Assembly: GCA_944383685.1 (NCBI GenBank)
Contig: CALWQM010000005.1
Span: 20,619-84,618, forward strand
DNA: 64,000 nt
Direction of reading: 5' to 3'
Origin: an uncultured Clostridia bacterium
GTDB lineage: Bacteria; Bacillota; Clostridia; Christensenellales; UBA1242
Position 1 is the stretch's first letter. The number at the start of each line of letters is the position of its first letter. Of the stretch, positions 43,437 through 52,291 are shown one piece after another. Below the pieces are notes generated by a model. That model was given only the letters and a program-made list of their open reading frames with translations, did not search any database and had not been told where the DNA came from. A program made the translations under genes and the position numbers.

Positions 43437-44666
43437 ATGTGTGATACAATTTATTTAAAAAGGAATGGCAAAAGTTATTTTGGAAAGAACAGCGACCGAT
43501 CTCCAAATGAAGCACACCTTATGATTAGGGAGCCTGCAAAAGATTTCAAAAAAGGTGAGATGTTAAAGGCGACTTATATTGAAATTCCACAAGTGGAACA
43601 CACAAACGCCTGTGTGCTTTTAAAACCACACTGGATTTGGGGTGCTGAAATGGGGTGGAATGAGTTTGGGCTCAACATTGGCAATGAAGCAGTTTTTACA
43701 AATGTTAAGAGAGAAAAACAAAATGGACTTATTGGTATGGATATGTTGCGTCTTGCACTGGAAAGGTGTAAAACTTCAAGCGAAGCGGTAGATTACATTA
43801 TCTCCTTGCTTGAGATTTATGGGCAACATGGCAACTGCGGATTTGATAAAAAATTTTACTATGACAATGCATTTTTAATTGCAGACAACAGTGAAGCATA
43901 TATTCTTGAAACAGCTGGAAGAAACTATGTTGTAAAAAAGGTTATGGACACAGCAACAATTTCCAACTGTTTAAGCATAAGGGAAGACTTTGACAGATGT
44001 TCGCCAAATTTTGAAGGGGATTTTAAAGAGAAATATCAAAACAACCTTTTCACATTAGTGGCAGGTGCGGAAAAGAGAAAAAAAGCAACATTTAATGTTT
44101 TAGTTGGTGAAGGTGAGCCATTTAATTTGATGAAAAAAGCATTAAGTTGCCATAGTTCAAACAAAGTTAATGTCAACAAAAGTTCGACTGACAGTGTTTG
44201 TATGCATGCGGGTAATCTTTTTGGTGACCAAACAACGGGAAGTTATTTTGGTGAAATAAATAAATGCTATTTTGTCACAGGTTCATCTTTTCCATGCCTT
44301 TCAATTTATAAACCACTCACAAAAGATGCAGAAATTTTGCCAGAAGACGAAGAAACAGCTTTGAAATATTGGCTTAAACATGAAAAATTAAATAGGCATA
44401 TCATGAGTGGGAATATAAATATTAAGGAATATTCACAAAATGCAGAACTATTGCAGGAAGAATTTATTAACTTGGCACTCAATGCAAAAAGTAAAGTTGA
44501 ACTTGAACGTATTTCAAAATATTGTTTTGAAAAAGAAAATGCTTTTGTTGAATCTTATCTCGACAAAGTTAAGGACAAGAAAATTCACGTAAAAGGTGGA
44601 TTATATTTTAAAAATTATTGGAATAAGAAAACAAGTGTTTTAAGCAAAGAATACAAAGGACTTTAA
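43437..44666 (+). CDS. Peptidase family C69 (secernin / dipeptidase A-like)
   Basis: The 409-residue protein begins MCDT, giving Cys2 as the predicted N-terminal nucleophile after Met removal. FGKNSDRSPNE follows at about 16-26 and WIWGAEMGWNEFGL near 66, both characteristic of the secernin/C69 Ntn-hydrolase group, as is IGNEAVFT near 84. It probably hydrolyses dipeptides or related amides in the cytoplasm. AAAGGAGG precedes the ATG. The broken glycerate kinase starts two bases after its stop. Confidence 0.85.
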   Translation: MCDTIYLKRNGKSYFGKNSDRSPNEAHLMIREPAKDFKKGEMLKATYIEIPQVEHTNACVLLKPHWIWGAEMGWNEFGLNIGNEAVFTNVKREKQNGLIGMDMLRLALERCKTSSEAVDYIISLLEIYGQHGNCGFDKKFYYDNAFLIADNSEAYILETAGRNYVVKKVMDTATISNCLSIREDFDRCSPNFEGDFKEKYQNNLFTLVAGAEKRKKATFNVLVGEGEPFNLMKKALSCHSSNKVNVNKSSTDSVCMHAGNLFGDQTTGSYFGEINKCYFVTGSSFPCLSIYKPLTKDAEILPEDEETALKYWLKHEKLNRHIMSGNINIKEYSQNAELLQEEFINLALNAKSKVELERISKYCFEKENAFVESYLDKVKDKKIHVKGGLYFKNYWNKKTSVLSKEYKGL

Positions 44667-44667
44667 T

Positions 44668-45757
44668 ATGAAATTAAAAACTGTTCTGGTTGCGCCAGAT
44701 AAATTTAAAGGAAGTTTAACGGCGGAGCAATTTTGTGAAATTGCAAAAGATGAAATAAAAAAATTTGATAAAGATATTGAAGTCATAACCTGTCCGCTTG
44801 CAGATGGCGGAGAGGGAAGTTTAGATTGTTTTATTAAAAATCTAAATGCAAAAACTATCCAAAAAAATTTACAAATGCAAATTTTGAAAGAATAGATGCT
44901 TGCTATGCAATTAAAGATGATGTCGCATTTATTGAGTGTGCAGAAACTTCTGGACTTTTAAAGACAGAATTTAAAAATCCATTAAAGACAACCACTCTTG
45001 GAATGGGAGAACAAATTTTTGATGCAATAAAAAATGGTGCAAAATTAATTTACTTGACACTGGGTGGAAGTGCAACGAATGATGCAGGTTGTGGAATGGC
45101 GGTTGGTGTTGGGTATAAGTTTTTTAATGAAAAGGGAAATGGGTTTATTCCAACCGGTGGAACATTGCAAGAGATTAAAAAAATCACTTTTCCGCAAAAT
45201 ATAAGAAATGTAAAGTTTATTGCCTTATGTGATGTTAAAAATGTTTTATATGGAAAGACAGGAGCTGCTTTTGTTTATGCAAAGCAAAAAGGAGCAACTG
45301 ATGACGATATTGTTTTATTAGATAAGAATTTGCAAGCTTTAACTCTATTTGCAAATCTTACGGACATGATTTTACATTTGTTGAAGGAGCAGGAGCTGCT
45401 GGCGGTCTTGGAGCAGGGGCAATGTTCTTTTTAAATGCACAACTTAAAAGCGGAGTTGAAACATTTTTCAACCTTGTGGATATTGAAAGTAAAATAAAAA
45501 GAGCAGATTTGGTGATAACAGGGGAAGGGAAAATTGACAGCCAATCAAAATTTGGAAAAGTTGTTTATTCCCTTAAAGAAAAGTGTGGAAGCAAAAATTT
45601 TGTTGCCTTTTGTGGGGTGAATAATTCAAAAGAAAATGCTTTTGAGATTGTAAGCATAAATGATGAAAATTTATCACTTGAAGAAAATATAAAAAACACG
45701 GAAATTAATTTAAGAAAAAATTTGCAAAAATATTTAAAAAAATATTTAAAAAACTGA
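44668..45757 (+). pseudogene. Glycerate kinase interrupted by two -1 frameshifts
   Basis: Three frames together encode one glycerate kinase of the GlxK/GarK type (about 360 residues). Frame 1 gives VLVAPDKFKGSLTAEQF and PLADGGEGSLDCF (44668 to about 44866). The next frame gives FIECAETSGLL and LGGSATNDAGCGM (about 44868-45352). The last gives VEGAGAAGGLGAGAMFFL and VITGEGKIDSQS (about 45353-45757). The first switch falls in the A7 run at 44861-44867 and the second near the AAA at 45353-45355. Both equal the loss of one A. The gene may be dead or an assembly error may be present. The A-AAA-AAT context at the first site could also permit -1 slippage. Confidence 0.85.
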
Positions 45758-45779
45758 TAAATAATTCAGTTTTTTTTAT
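45748..45779 (+). terminator. Terminator after the glycerate kinase
   Basis: An AAAACTGA / TCAGTTTT stem spans the TGA stop and is followed by an eight-T run. Confidence 0.8.
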
Positions 45780-45871
45780 TTTTTATATTTATTTAATTAA
45801 AAATAAATTTTTTATAATTATTTATGATTATAAAAAATAATATTTTTGCAATAATTAACTTGGAGGAAATT

Positions 45872-46651
45872 ATGGCATATTCATATAAGGGCGCAATATC
45901 TTTTGGACTTGTTTATATTCCTATTGTTTTAACTGCAAGCATTAAAAATAATGATATTGGTTTTAATCTTATTGACAAGAAAACTATGAGCAGGGTGAAG
46001 TATAAAAAAACTTGTGTTGATTGTGATGATAAGGAAGTGAAAAACGAAAATATTGTTAAGGGCTTTCAATACGAAAAAGACAAATATGTCATTTTCACTG
46101 ACAAAGATTTTGAAAAAATTAAAACTGAAAAGGATAAGAACATCACAATTGAACAGTTTGTGAATTTGGATGAAGTTGACCCAATTTATTTTGACAAAGC
46201 ATATTATGTCAGTCCCACTGGTGGAGAAAAAGCTTTTGAAGTTTTGTTGTCTGCAATGGAAAAACAAAATAAGGCCGGAATTGCAAAAGCTGTTTTGGGA
46301 ACCAAGGAATCGCTGATTTTAATTAGAGCTAAAAACGGAAATATGCTTGTTAACACCTTATATTTTTATGACGAAGTTGTCAAAGCACCTGAAATTAAAA
46401 AAGTTAAAGTCCTAAGCAAAGAAATTTCACTTGCAGTTTCACTTATAAACGAAATGACAGAAAAGTTTAAGCCTGAAAATTTTAAAGATGAGTATAACTT
46501 AAAACTTAAAAAGGCAATTAAATCTAAAATTGCAGGGAATGATATTGTTGTGCATGAGGATAGGGATGAACCAAGTAAGGTTATTAATCTTATGGAAGCA
46601 CTGCAAAAAAGTTTAAAGAAGGGAAAGGAAAAACTAAAAAATGAGGCTTAA
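45872..46651 (+). CDS. ku: Ku protein of bacterial non-homologous end joining
   Basis: The start is the ATG at 45872 (MAYSYKGAISFGLVYIP), with TGGAGG upstream; earlier in-frame Mets lack a site. The protein has 259 residues, normal for bacterial Ku. The GAISFGLV N-terminus and the YYVSPTGGEKAFEVL segment near 110 are family features. It forms a homodimeric ring on DNA ends and recruits LigD. The C-terminal tail is Lys-rich. Its stop overlaps the next gene's start, which opens an NHEJ operon. Confidence 0.95.
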   Translation: MAYSYKGAISFGLVYIPIVLTASIKNNDIGFNLIDKKTMSRVKYKKTCVDCDDKEVKNENIVKGFQYEKDKYVIFTDKDFEKIKTEKDKNITIEQFVNLDEVDPIYFDKAYYVSPTGGEKAFEVLLSAMEKQNKAGIAKAVLGTKESLILIRAKNGNMLVNTLYFYDEVVKAPEIKKVKVLSKEISLAVSLINEMTEKFKPENFKDEYNLKLKKAIKSKIAGNDIVVHEDRDEPSKVINLMEALQKSLKKGKEKLKNEA

Positions 46652-48065
46652 AAAATATAATGAAAAACGCAATTTTAGTGTTACGGATGAGCCAAGAGGA
46701 AAATTGAAAAAATCAAAACAAAAACGTTTTGTTGTTCAATTTCATAGGGCTAGGCGAGACCACTATGATTTTAGATTGGAGTATAAAGGGGTCTTGGTGA
46801 GTTTTGCCATTCCAAAAGGTTTTTCATTTGATAGCCGCGATAAGCGACTTGCGGTACATGTTGAAGACCATCCACTTGATTATATTAATTTTGAAGGGAG
46901 AATACCCAAAGGTGAGTATGGCGCAGGAACAGTTGAAATTTGGGATAAAGGCTTTTATGAAATTTCAAAAGATCTAGATGAAGGTTTTAAAGATGGTGAA
47001 TTTAAAGTTTGTCTTTATGGAAAAAAACTTGTTGGATGCTGGGCATTTGTGCATTTCAAAGATGATAATTTTCTTGTAATTTATGAAAATATAGATAATA
47101 AAAAGGTTAATGAAATTAAAAAGGATAAAGTAAAGCAAACCCTTAAATTGCCATTTAAAACAGCATCTATTCAACTTGCAGTTTTGTCAAAGAAAATTCC
47201 AAAAGGAAAAATTTTTGGTTTTGAAATTAAGTATGACGGATACAGAGCATTGGCTTTTGTTGAAAATGGAAAGGTGAAACTTGTGTCCAGAAATGGCAAG
47301 GATTTCACAAACAGGTTTAAAAATATTGCAGACCTTTTGCAAGATTCTTTGCAAGATAAACTTTTGGTTCTTGATGGCGAAATAGTTGTCTTTGATGAGA
47401 ATGGAAAAAGTGATTTTTCCTTACTTCATGAGAGTTTAAGAAAAGGGAAAAATAATTTTTGTTATGTTGTTTTTGATATTTTGGCTTTGGGCGAAGAAGA
47501 TGTAAGAAATAAACCGCTTGTTGATAGAAAGAAATTGTTAAACGATCTTTCCAAATTTTTTCCTAAGAACATTATTTTGAGTGAATTTGTGGAAAGTAAT
47601 GGAGAAGAATGCTTTGAAATTGCAAACAGATTAGGGCTTGAAGGAATTATGGCAAAAAAGAAAGATTCAATATATAGCGGAACAAGAAATGATGATTGGT
47701 TAAAGATTAAGTGTTTTCATAGGCAAGAATTTGTTGTTGGTGGATATATTGTTAAAAACAACAACTTAGCTTCCCTTCTTTTAGGGTATTATGATAATGA
47801 CAAATTAATTTTTATTGGCAAAGTTGGAACTGGGTTTAACAAAGATAAAAAGATTGAAATATTAAATAAGCTTAATAAAATTGAAATTGCAAAATCCCCA
47901 TTTTCAAATTATGATGACAAAACTTGTAAATTTGTTAAACCTAAAATTGTTGCAGAAGTTCAATTTGCTGAAATAACTCCTTCAAAACTTTTAAGACAGG
48001 CAAGTTTTATTGCATTTAGGGAGGATAAAGATGCTAAGGAAATTGTTTTGGAAGAAGATAATTAA
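46641..48065 (+). CDS. ligD: LigD: 3'-phosphoesterase plus ATP-dependent DNA ligase
   Basis: The protein has 474 residues. The N-terminal phosphoesterase domain (1 to about 155) has HRARRDHYDFRLE and PKGEYGAGTVEIWD. It removes 3'-phosphates and ribonucleotides from ends. The ligase domain follows with the adenylation motif EIKYDGYRA, in which Lys is the AMP acceptor. A VSRNGKDFTNRF motif and a nucleotidyl-transferase EGIMAKKKDS segment follow. The OB domain is C-terminal. The polymerase domain found in large LigD proteins is absent here and encoded by the next gene. It overlaps ku by 11 bp. Confidence 0.93.
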   Translation: MRLKKYNEKRNFSVTDEPRGKLKKSKQKRFVVQFHRARRDHYDFRLEYKGVLVSFAIPKGFSFDSRDKRLAVHVEDHPLDYINFEGRIPKGEYGAGTVEIWDKGFYEISKDLDEGFKDGEFKVCLYGKKLVGCWAFVHFKDDNFLVIYENIDNKKVNEIKKDKVKQTLKLPFKTASIQLAVLSKKIPKGKIFGFEIKYDGYRALAFVENGKVKLVSRNGKDFTNRFKNIADLLQDSLQDKLLVLDGEIVVFDENGKSDFSLLHESLRKGKNNFCYVVFDILALGEEDVRNKPLVDRKKLLNDLSKFFPKNIILSEFVESNGEECFEIANRLGLEGIMAKKKDSIYSGTRNDDWLKIKCFHRQEFVVGGYIVKNNNLASLLLGYYDNDKLIFIGKVGTGFNKDKKIEILNKLNKIEIAKSPFSNYDDKTCKFVKPKIVAEVQFAEITPSKLLRQASFIAFREDKDAKEIVLEEDN

Positions 48066-48081
48066 CAAGTAGGAGAACTTA

Positions 48082-48927
48082 ATGAAAAAAGTGTTAGGCA
48101 TTGAGATAACAAATCCTTCAAAAATTATTTATCCCAAAGAAAAAGTGACTAAGCTTGATGTGGCAAATTATTATGCAGGTGTGGCAAAATTTATGTTGCC
48201 ATTTTTGGATAAAAGGCTTATAAGTGTGATAAGGTGTCATCAAGGAATTGATGGTAAATGTTTTTTTAAAAAGCATCCAACAACAGAAACTGAACATATA
48301 AAGCCTTTTAAATTGAAAGGAGATAAGGAAGAATATTTTTATCTTTATGATGAAGTTGGAATTGTCAATCAAGCGCAAATGGGAACAGTGGAATTTCATT
48401 TTTGGGCCAGCAATGTTTTAAATATAGATAAGCCTGACATAATGACTTTTGATCTTGACCCAGATAAAAATGTTTCAATAGACAAGTTGAGAGATGCTGT
48501 ATTAAATTTAAAAACCATACTTGATAGTTTAAATTTAAAAGCTTTCCTTAAAACCAGCGGAGGAAAAGGGTATCATATATTGGTTCCGTTTGCCTCAAAT
48601 TGTGGCTGGGAAGAATTTGAAAAATTTGCAAAAAATGTTGCTTTACTTGCAGAGCAAAAGTGGGCAAACATTTTTACAACAAATATAAGAAAAGAAAATC
48701 GAGATAAAAAGATTTTTGTTGACTATTTGCGTAATGGCAAAGGGGCAACATGCGTTTGTCCTTTTTCACTTAGGGCAAGGGAAGGTGCAAAAATTTCCAT
48801 GCCAATACAATGGAAAGATTTGGAAAAGATAAAACCGAATGATGTGAACATTTTTAATTTTAAAGAATATTTAAAAATTTCCCCATGGAAAAATTTTTTC
48901 AAAAACAAACAAAAAATATTTGAATAA
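48082..48927 (+). CDS. LigD-type DNA polymerase/primase domain protein
   Basis: The 281-residue protein is the stand-alone polymerase part of LigD (archaeo-eukaryotic primase fold). Features are SKIIYPKEKVTKLD near 14, IRCHQGIDGKCFFKKH near 51, the metal-binding FDLDPD near 124 and KTSGGKGYH near 155. It fills gaps and adds ribonucleotides at broken ends during end joining. It follows the PE-ligase gene by 16 bp with TAGGAG before the ATG, which completes a three-gene NHEJ operon with a split LigD. Confidence 0.92.
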   Translation: MKKVLGIEITNPSKIIYPKEKVTKLDVANYYAGVAKFMLPFLDKRLISVIRCHQGIDGKCFFKKHPTTETEHIKPFKLKGDKEEYFYLYDEVGIVNQAQMGTVEFHFWASNVLNIDKPDIMTFDLDPDKNVSIDKLRDAVLNLKTILDSLNLKAFLKTSGGKGYHILVPFASNCGWEEFEKFAKNVALLAEQKWANIFTTNIRKENRDKKIFVDYLRNGKGATCVCPFSLRAREGAKISMPIQWKDLEKIKPNDVNIFNFKEYLKISPWKNFFKNKQKIFE

Positions 48928-49077
48928 TTAAAAAAATAACAAATTTTTAATATTTTTATTATATTTTTAATTAATTTTTATTTAATAAATTTTTTTAAAG
49001 GTTTTTATTTAAAGCTTTTTATTTTCCACACAATAAAATTTATTGAATAAAATGAGAGTATGCAATAGGAGATTAAC
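48928..49077. other. AT-rich intergenic region
   Basis: Extremely AT-rich sequence between the NHEJ operon and the surface-protein remnant. A TTTTCCACA near 49021 is one mismatch from a DnaA box. No terminator hairpin or RNA is evident. Confidence 0.4.
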
Positions 49078-49326
49078 GTGGCTTTTATTCAAAGATTTTC
49101 AAGTATAACCAGGGGTGGAATTGTTTTTATTGGCAATACCCTTGGGTTAAGTAAATTGACAAATGCAAATCAACCTGGCATTCAAGGTTCTATCGGTGCA
49201 TTCACCAGCCTTAATAACGGCTTGGTTGTAAACAATTTCCCTGCGGGGACAACTTTAAATTATCTTCAAAACGGTTCATCTGCAATCCTTTTGAATTTTT
49301 CCTTTATTTTTGTGGAAATTAATTGA
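49078..49326 (+). pseudogene. Truncated N-terminus of a DUF11-type large surface/exosporium-like protein
   Basis: A GTG start with TAGGAG upstream opens an 82-residue frame. The stretch FIGNTLGLSK, the GSIGAFTSLNN segment and FPAGTTLNYLQNGSSA match the conserved beginning of large Firmicutes surface proteins that carry DUF11/Cna-type repeats, usually more than 1,000 residues long. Here the frame ends after SFIFVEIN, directly after the point where the conserved region would continue. I infer a remnant left by deletion or frame loss. The start signal is intact, so a short peptide may still be made. Confidence 0.6.
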
Positions 49327-49436
49327 AAAAACTTTTAAACAGAAGAGTATAAGCTCTTTTGTTTTTTATTTCAATTTTTGAAATTTAATTTGAGATAATA
49401 TTTTTTTGTGTTATATTTAAAATAAGGAAGATTATT

Positions 49437-50600
49437 GTGAGACACGAGAAAATAACAAGAAAATTAATTTCATTTTTAAATAGAGATGATAATTTGAAAA
49501 GGTTAGTTGAAAAAAGTTTGGATATAGCAAGAAGTATTAATCCAGATAAAAAAACTAATCCTGCACAATCTCTTGAAGAACTTTATGATTTTATAGATTG
49601 GTCTGTCAAATGCATGCCGTGGGATGTTTTGCGAGAAAAAAACTATGATACATTATTTAATGCTATGGATCAAGCGACAGGATATTTTTGGTATATTTTT
49701 GATCAACCACTTGATGAACTTAGAGATAGAGGATTTTATTATCCATCCTTACAATATTTAGAACCGATTGCAAGCTGGATTAAAGACTATTCAACAGTAT
49801 GGGGCAAATATTTATCAAAAAGAAAAAGTTGGAATGAAAAATTTTATAAACTTGCTTTAAAAGAGGAAGCATTTGGGTTGCAAAAAGGCTGGTACGGAAG
49901 TAAAAACATTTGGCATTCTTATAATGACTTTTTTTGCAGAAAACTTATAAACCCAACACAAAGACCAATAAGTGAAGTTGATGTAATTGCACCTGCTGAT
50001 TCCTTGCCAATGGGTTTTTATAAAATTGATAAAAATAACAAGCTTATTAATAATGTCAATATCAAATCTGCCAATTTAAATGATGTTGGTGATTTAATAG
50101 GAAAGAATAGTAAATATTATGAGGCATTTAGCGGAGGAACTTTAACTCACACTTTCTTGAATATGAATGATTATCACAGATATCATTTTCCAATAGATGG
50201 TAAAATTGTTGAAATGAGAAAAATAAAGGGTGCAAATGCAGGTGGCGGAATAACTGAATGGGATAAAGTGCAAAAAAAATATGTATATTATAATGAAACC
50301 GGTTTTCAAATGATTGAAACTCGTCATTGTGTTATTTTGCAGACGGAAAAATTTGGTTTAGTTGCAGTACTTCCAATTGGAATGTCTCAAGTTTGTTCTG
50401 TTAATTTTGAGAATTATTTGAAGGAAGGCACTGTTGTTAAAAAGGGAGATCCAATGGGATTTTTTCAATTTGGAGGAAGTGACATTGTGATGATTTTCCA
50501 AAAACATGTAAAGGTAAAAGATTTAACACTTAAAGACAATAAGGGAAATCCAAAACATTTGCTTATGGGCGAGCCTTATGCAAGTTTGAGCATAAAATAA
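49437..50600 (+). CDS. psd: Phosphatidylserine decarboxylase family protein
   Basis: A GTG start with AAGGAAG upstream gives 387 residues. The PSD core is in the C-terminal 240: FFCRKLINPTQRPI near 162, VIAPADSLP near 183, then GGTLTHTFLNMNDYHRYHF near 237, in which the Asp and His residues belong to the autocleavage apparatus. QFGGSDIVMIF near 348 replaces the canonical LGST, keeping the Ser that becomes the pyruvoyl group. The N-terminal 150 residues are longer than in short bacterial Psd. It would produce phosphatidylethanolamine if the substrate is phosphatidylserine, but family members with other roles exist. Confidence 0.8.
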   Translation: MRHEKITRKLISFLNRDDNLKRLVEKSLDIARSINPDKKTNPAQSLEELYDFIDWSVKCMPWDVLREKNYDTLFNAMDQATGYFWYIFDQPLDELRDRGFYYPSLQYLEPIASWIKDYSTVWGKYLSKRKSWNEKFYKLALKEEAFGLQKGWYGSKNIWHSYNDFFCRKLINPTQRPISEVDVIAPADSLPMGFYKIDKNNKLINNVNIKSANLNDVGDLIGKNSKYYEAFSGGTLTHTFLNMNDYHRYHFPIDGKIVEMRKIKGANAGGGITEWDKVQKKYVYYNETGFQMIETRHCVILQTEKFGLVAVLPIGMSQVCSVNFENYLKEGTVVKKGDPMGFFQFGGSDIVMIFQKHVKVKDLTLKDNKGNPKHLLMGEPYASLSIK

Positions 50601-50763
50601 AAGACATAAAGGTTTTAGTGTTTAAACAATTTATGTAAAATTTATTTACACGATAATAATTAAGCATTAGCATTATGTTTTATAATCAAAAAGTACTAAT
50701 ATATTCTTGAAATAATATAAATATTTTTTTAGTTAGATTTAATTTAAATTTAACTTTATTTAA

Positions 50764-50800
50764 CAATAAAAAAATAAAGGAACACTTTTTTAAGTGTTCC
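50764..50800 (-). terminator. Terminator downstream of the tRNA-Arg fragment
   Basis: GGAACACTT pairs with AAGTGTTCC. On the minus strand the stem is followed by TTTATTTTTTT, so it ends transcripts leaving the tRNA fragment at 50810. Its retention identifies this side as the original chromosome. Confidence 0.75.
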
Positions 50801-50809
50801 CTGTATTAC

Positions 50810-50855
50810 TGGTGCACTCGTGGGGATTCGAACCCAAGACCTTCCGTTCCGTAGA
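50810..50855 (-). other. 3'-half of a tRNA-Arg(ACG) gene; probable att site at the island's left end
   Basis: On the minus strand the sequence reads a complete anticodon loop CTACGGA (ACG), the 3' anticodon stem ACGGA, variable loop AGGTC, T-arm with TTCGAAT, acceptor strand CGAGTGC and ACCA. The 5' half that should pair with it is missing: from 50856 rightward the sequence is not tRNA-like. This is the fragment left when a tyrosine recombinase element integrates in a tRNA gene. The intact, rebuilt tRNA should lie at the far (right) end of the element, beyond the window. Confidence 0.75.
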
Positions 50856-51225
50856 ACCCTGGTGACCATTGAGTAGTTTGTTTTTTATGCTCTGTTATTA
50901 AATATATTTCGATATATTAAATAATCTACTTTAATCATTTCAAAAATCAAAAGGTTTGTTCAATAACTTACGAAATCGTGTATGGTTTTTTCGTATGTGT
51001 TTTTCATTAGCCACTTTACCCTTAACTATAAATCTACCCTAAATGAGCTGAGTTCATGTTGAGTTATATTAACTTGAATATCAAGATATAAGCCTTCTTC
51101 GCTCGCAAGTGAAAAAGCGATTTTTCGTTTGTCTCGCTCATTGGCTTATAAAAAACAAAACATCTTTCAGTTAATTAACTTGAATAAAAAATAAAGCATT
51201 GGGGTTTCAGTTAAGGAGTTAAAAA
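50856..51225. promoter_or_regulatory. Origin-like region upstream of the replication initiator
   Basis: This 370-bp gene-free stretch holds a 12-bp direct repeat TTAACTTGAATA at 51069-51080 and 51175-51186. Between the copies lies an inverted repeat TATAAGCC (51087-51094) / GGCTTATA (51143-51150) that encloses GC-richer CGCTCGC/CTCGCTC segments. Cruciform potential next to an HUH initiator suggests a rolling-circle origin or transfer origin. A TTAAGGAG site precedes the next ATG. Confidence 0.45.
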
Positions 51226-52110
51226 ATGAAATCAAGTTTAATCAAACCGAATGACTTAGTCAAAGTCAAAAAGGTTAACAATCAAATTATACTACACAAC
51301 ATAACAAATTGCAATAGAAAAGCAAGTATAAAACGAATTTCTGGAAATAGGCATATCAATCTTTCCACTGGCGAGATAGTCGAAAACAAAAAGACACTTA
51401 TTCGTGGCGAGAGTATGCGTAGCCTACTTGAAAGCAATTTAAGACTGCAAGACCTAATCAAAGAAAACACAATTGACATTCAAAAACTACTTTTAATTAC
51501 GCTAACCTATCGAAAGAAAATACTTGACACGAAGAAAGTCAATGAAGATTTTAAGGTGTTCATTAAGTATCTCCGCAAGCACTTCACTGATTACGGCGAA
51601 ATTGAGTATATCAACACACTCGAAAAGAAAGACGAGAATTCGGGCTTTCACATACATGCAATACTTTTCTTTAATAAATCTACCCGAAGCGTCTTTCTGC
51701 CCGTTCAAACCCTAAATGACGCGTGGAAAAACGGATATACAAGTGTGGGCAAGCCAAAAGGAAAACAAGAAGTCTATTTCTATCTCACTCCACACCTTTC
51801 AAAAGAAGTGAACGAAAAGAACAGCCACATGCACAACAAAGCCCTTATGCAAATGCAACTGCCAGCGGGCGTGAACTTATATCACTATTCAAAAGGCATA
51901 AAGAAACCGACAATCTATACAGACACTTACGAGAATGTAAAGAAATATCTCAAAGAAAACTCGTATATCTACAAAAGCGAACAAGTATATAAAAACCCTA
52001 TGCAAACCTATCGTGGTAATAATCTTTACTACTGCAAAGAGAAATATATAAAAGCGGAAGAACAGCCGAAAGAATCCGATTCAAAACCGCACAAACGGAC
52101 GCCAATATGA
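51226..52110 (+). CDS. HUH-type rolling-circle replication initiator/relaxase-like protein
   Basis: The 294-residue protein shows the three Rep motifs in order. LLLITLTYR (residues about 88-96) corresponds to the FLTLT motif. FHIHAILFF (about 141-149) is the metal-binding His-hydrophobic-His. YFYLTPHLSKE (about 184-194) is the region of the catalytic Tyr. An aromatic-Gly segment (WKNGYTSVG) precedes the third motif, as in Rep_1-like proteins. It probably nicks the adjacent origin to start replication of the integrated element. Its GC content is higher than that of the backbone genes. Its operon context is an integrative element, and no relaxase accessory or conjugation genes are seen. Confidence 0.65.
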   Translation: MKSSLIKPNDLVKVKKVNNQIILHNITNCNRKASIKRISGNRHINLSTGEIVENKKTLIRGESMRSLLESNLRLQDLIKENTIDIQKLLLITLTYRKKILDTKKVNEDFKVFIKYLRKHFTDYGEIEYINTLEKKDENSGFHIHAILFFNKSTRSVFLPVQTLNDAWKNGYTSVGKPKGKQEVYFYLTPHLSKEVNEKNSHMHNKALMQMQLPAGVNLYHYSKGIKKPTIYTDTYENVKKYLKENSYIYKSEQVYKNPMQTYRGNNLYYCKEKYIKAEEQPKESDSKPHKRTPI

Positions 52111-52291
52111 TATCTATAAATAGTCATATAATGTAATCATTATATGGCTATATTATTAACACGATTTCAAGCCCTACAAAGATACAAAGCAACCGCAACG
52201 ACGCTACCTATTCTCAAAATTTTCCCCTAATGTTTAATTTTTTATATAAAGTTAGAGAAAAGTATGATATAATGCATACAAGGAGAAACAA
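52111..52291. other. Intergenic with imperfect hairpin
   Basis: Near 52122-52150 AGTCATATAATG and CATTATATGGCT form a stem over TAAT, without a clear T tract. It may end the initiator transcript. A TATAAT-like element lies near 52268, before the next gene. Confidence 0.35.

Noticed and set aside
44861-44867. Programmed -1 frameshift as the sole explanation for the glycerate kinase
   Set aside because: A second, non-slippery -1 switch occurs near 45353, and no downstream stimulatory structure is evident, so loss of bases or sequencing error is more likely.
50856-50900. Intact tRNA-Arg(ACG) gene at the left island boundary
   Set aside because: The sequence 5' of the anticodon loop does not pair with the 3' anticodon stem, D-arm or acceptor strand.
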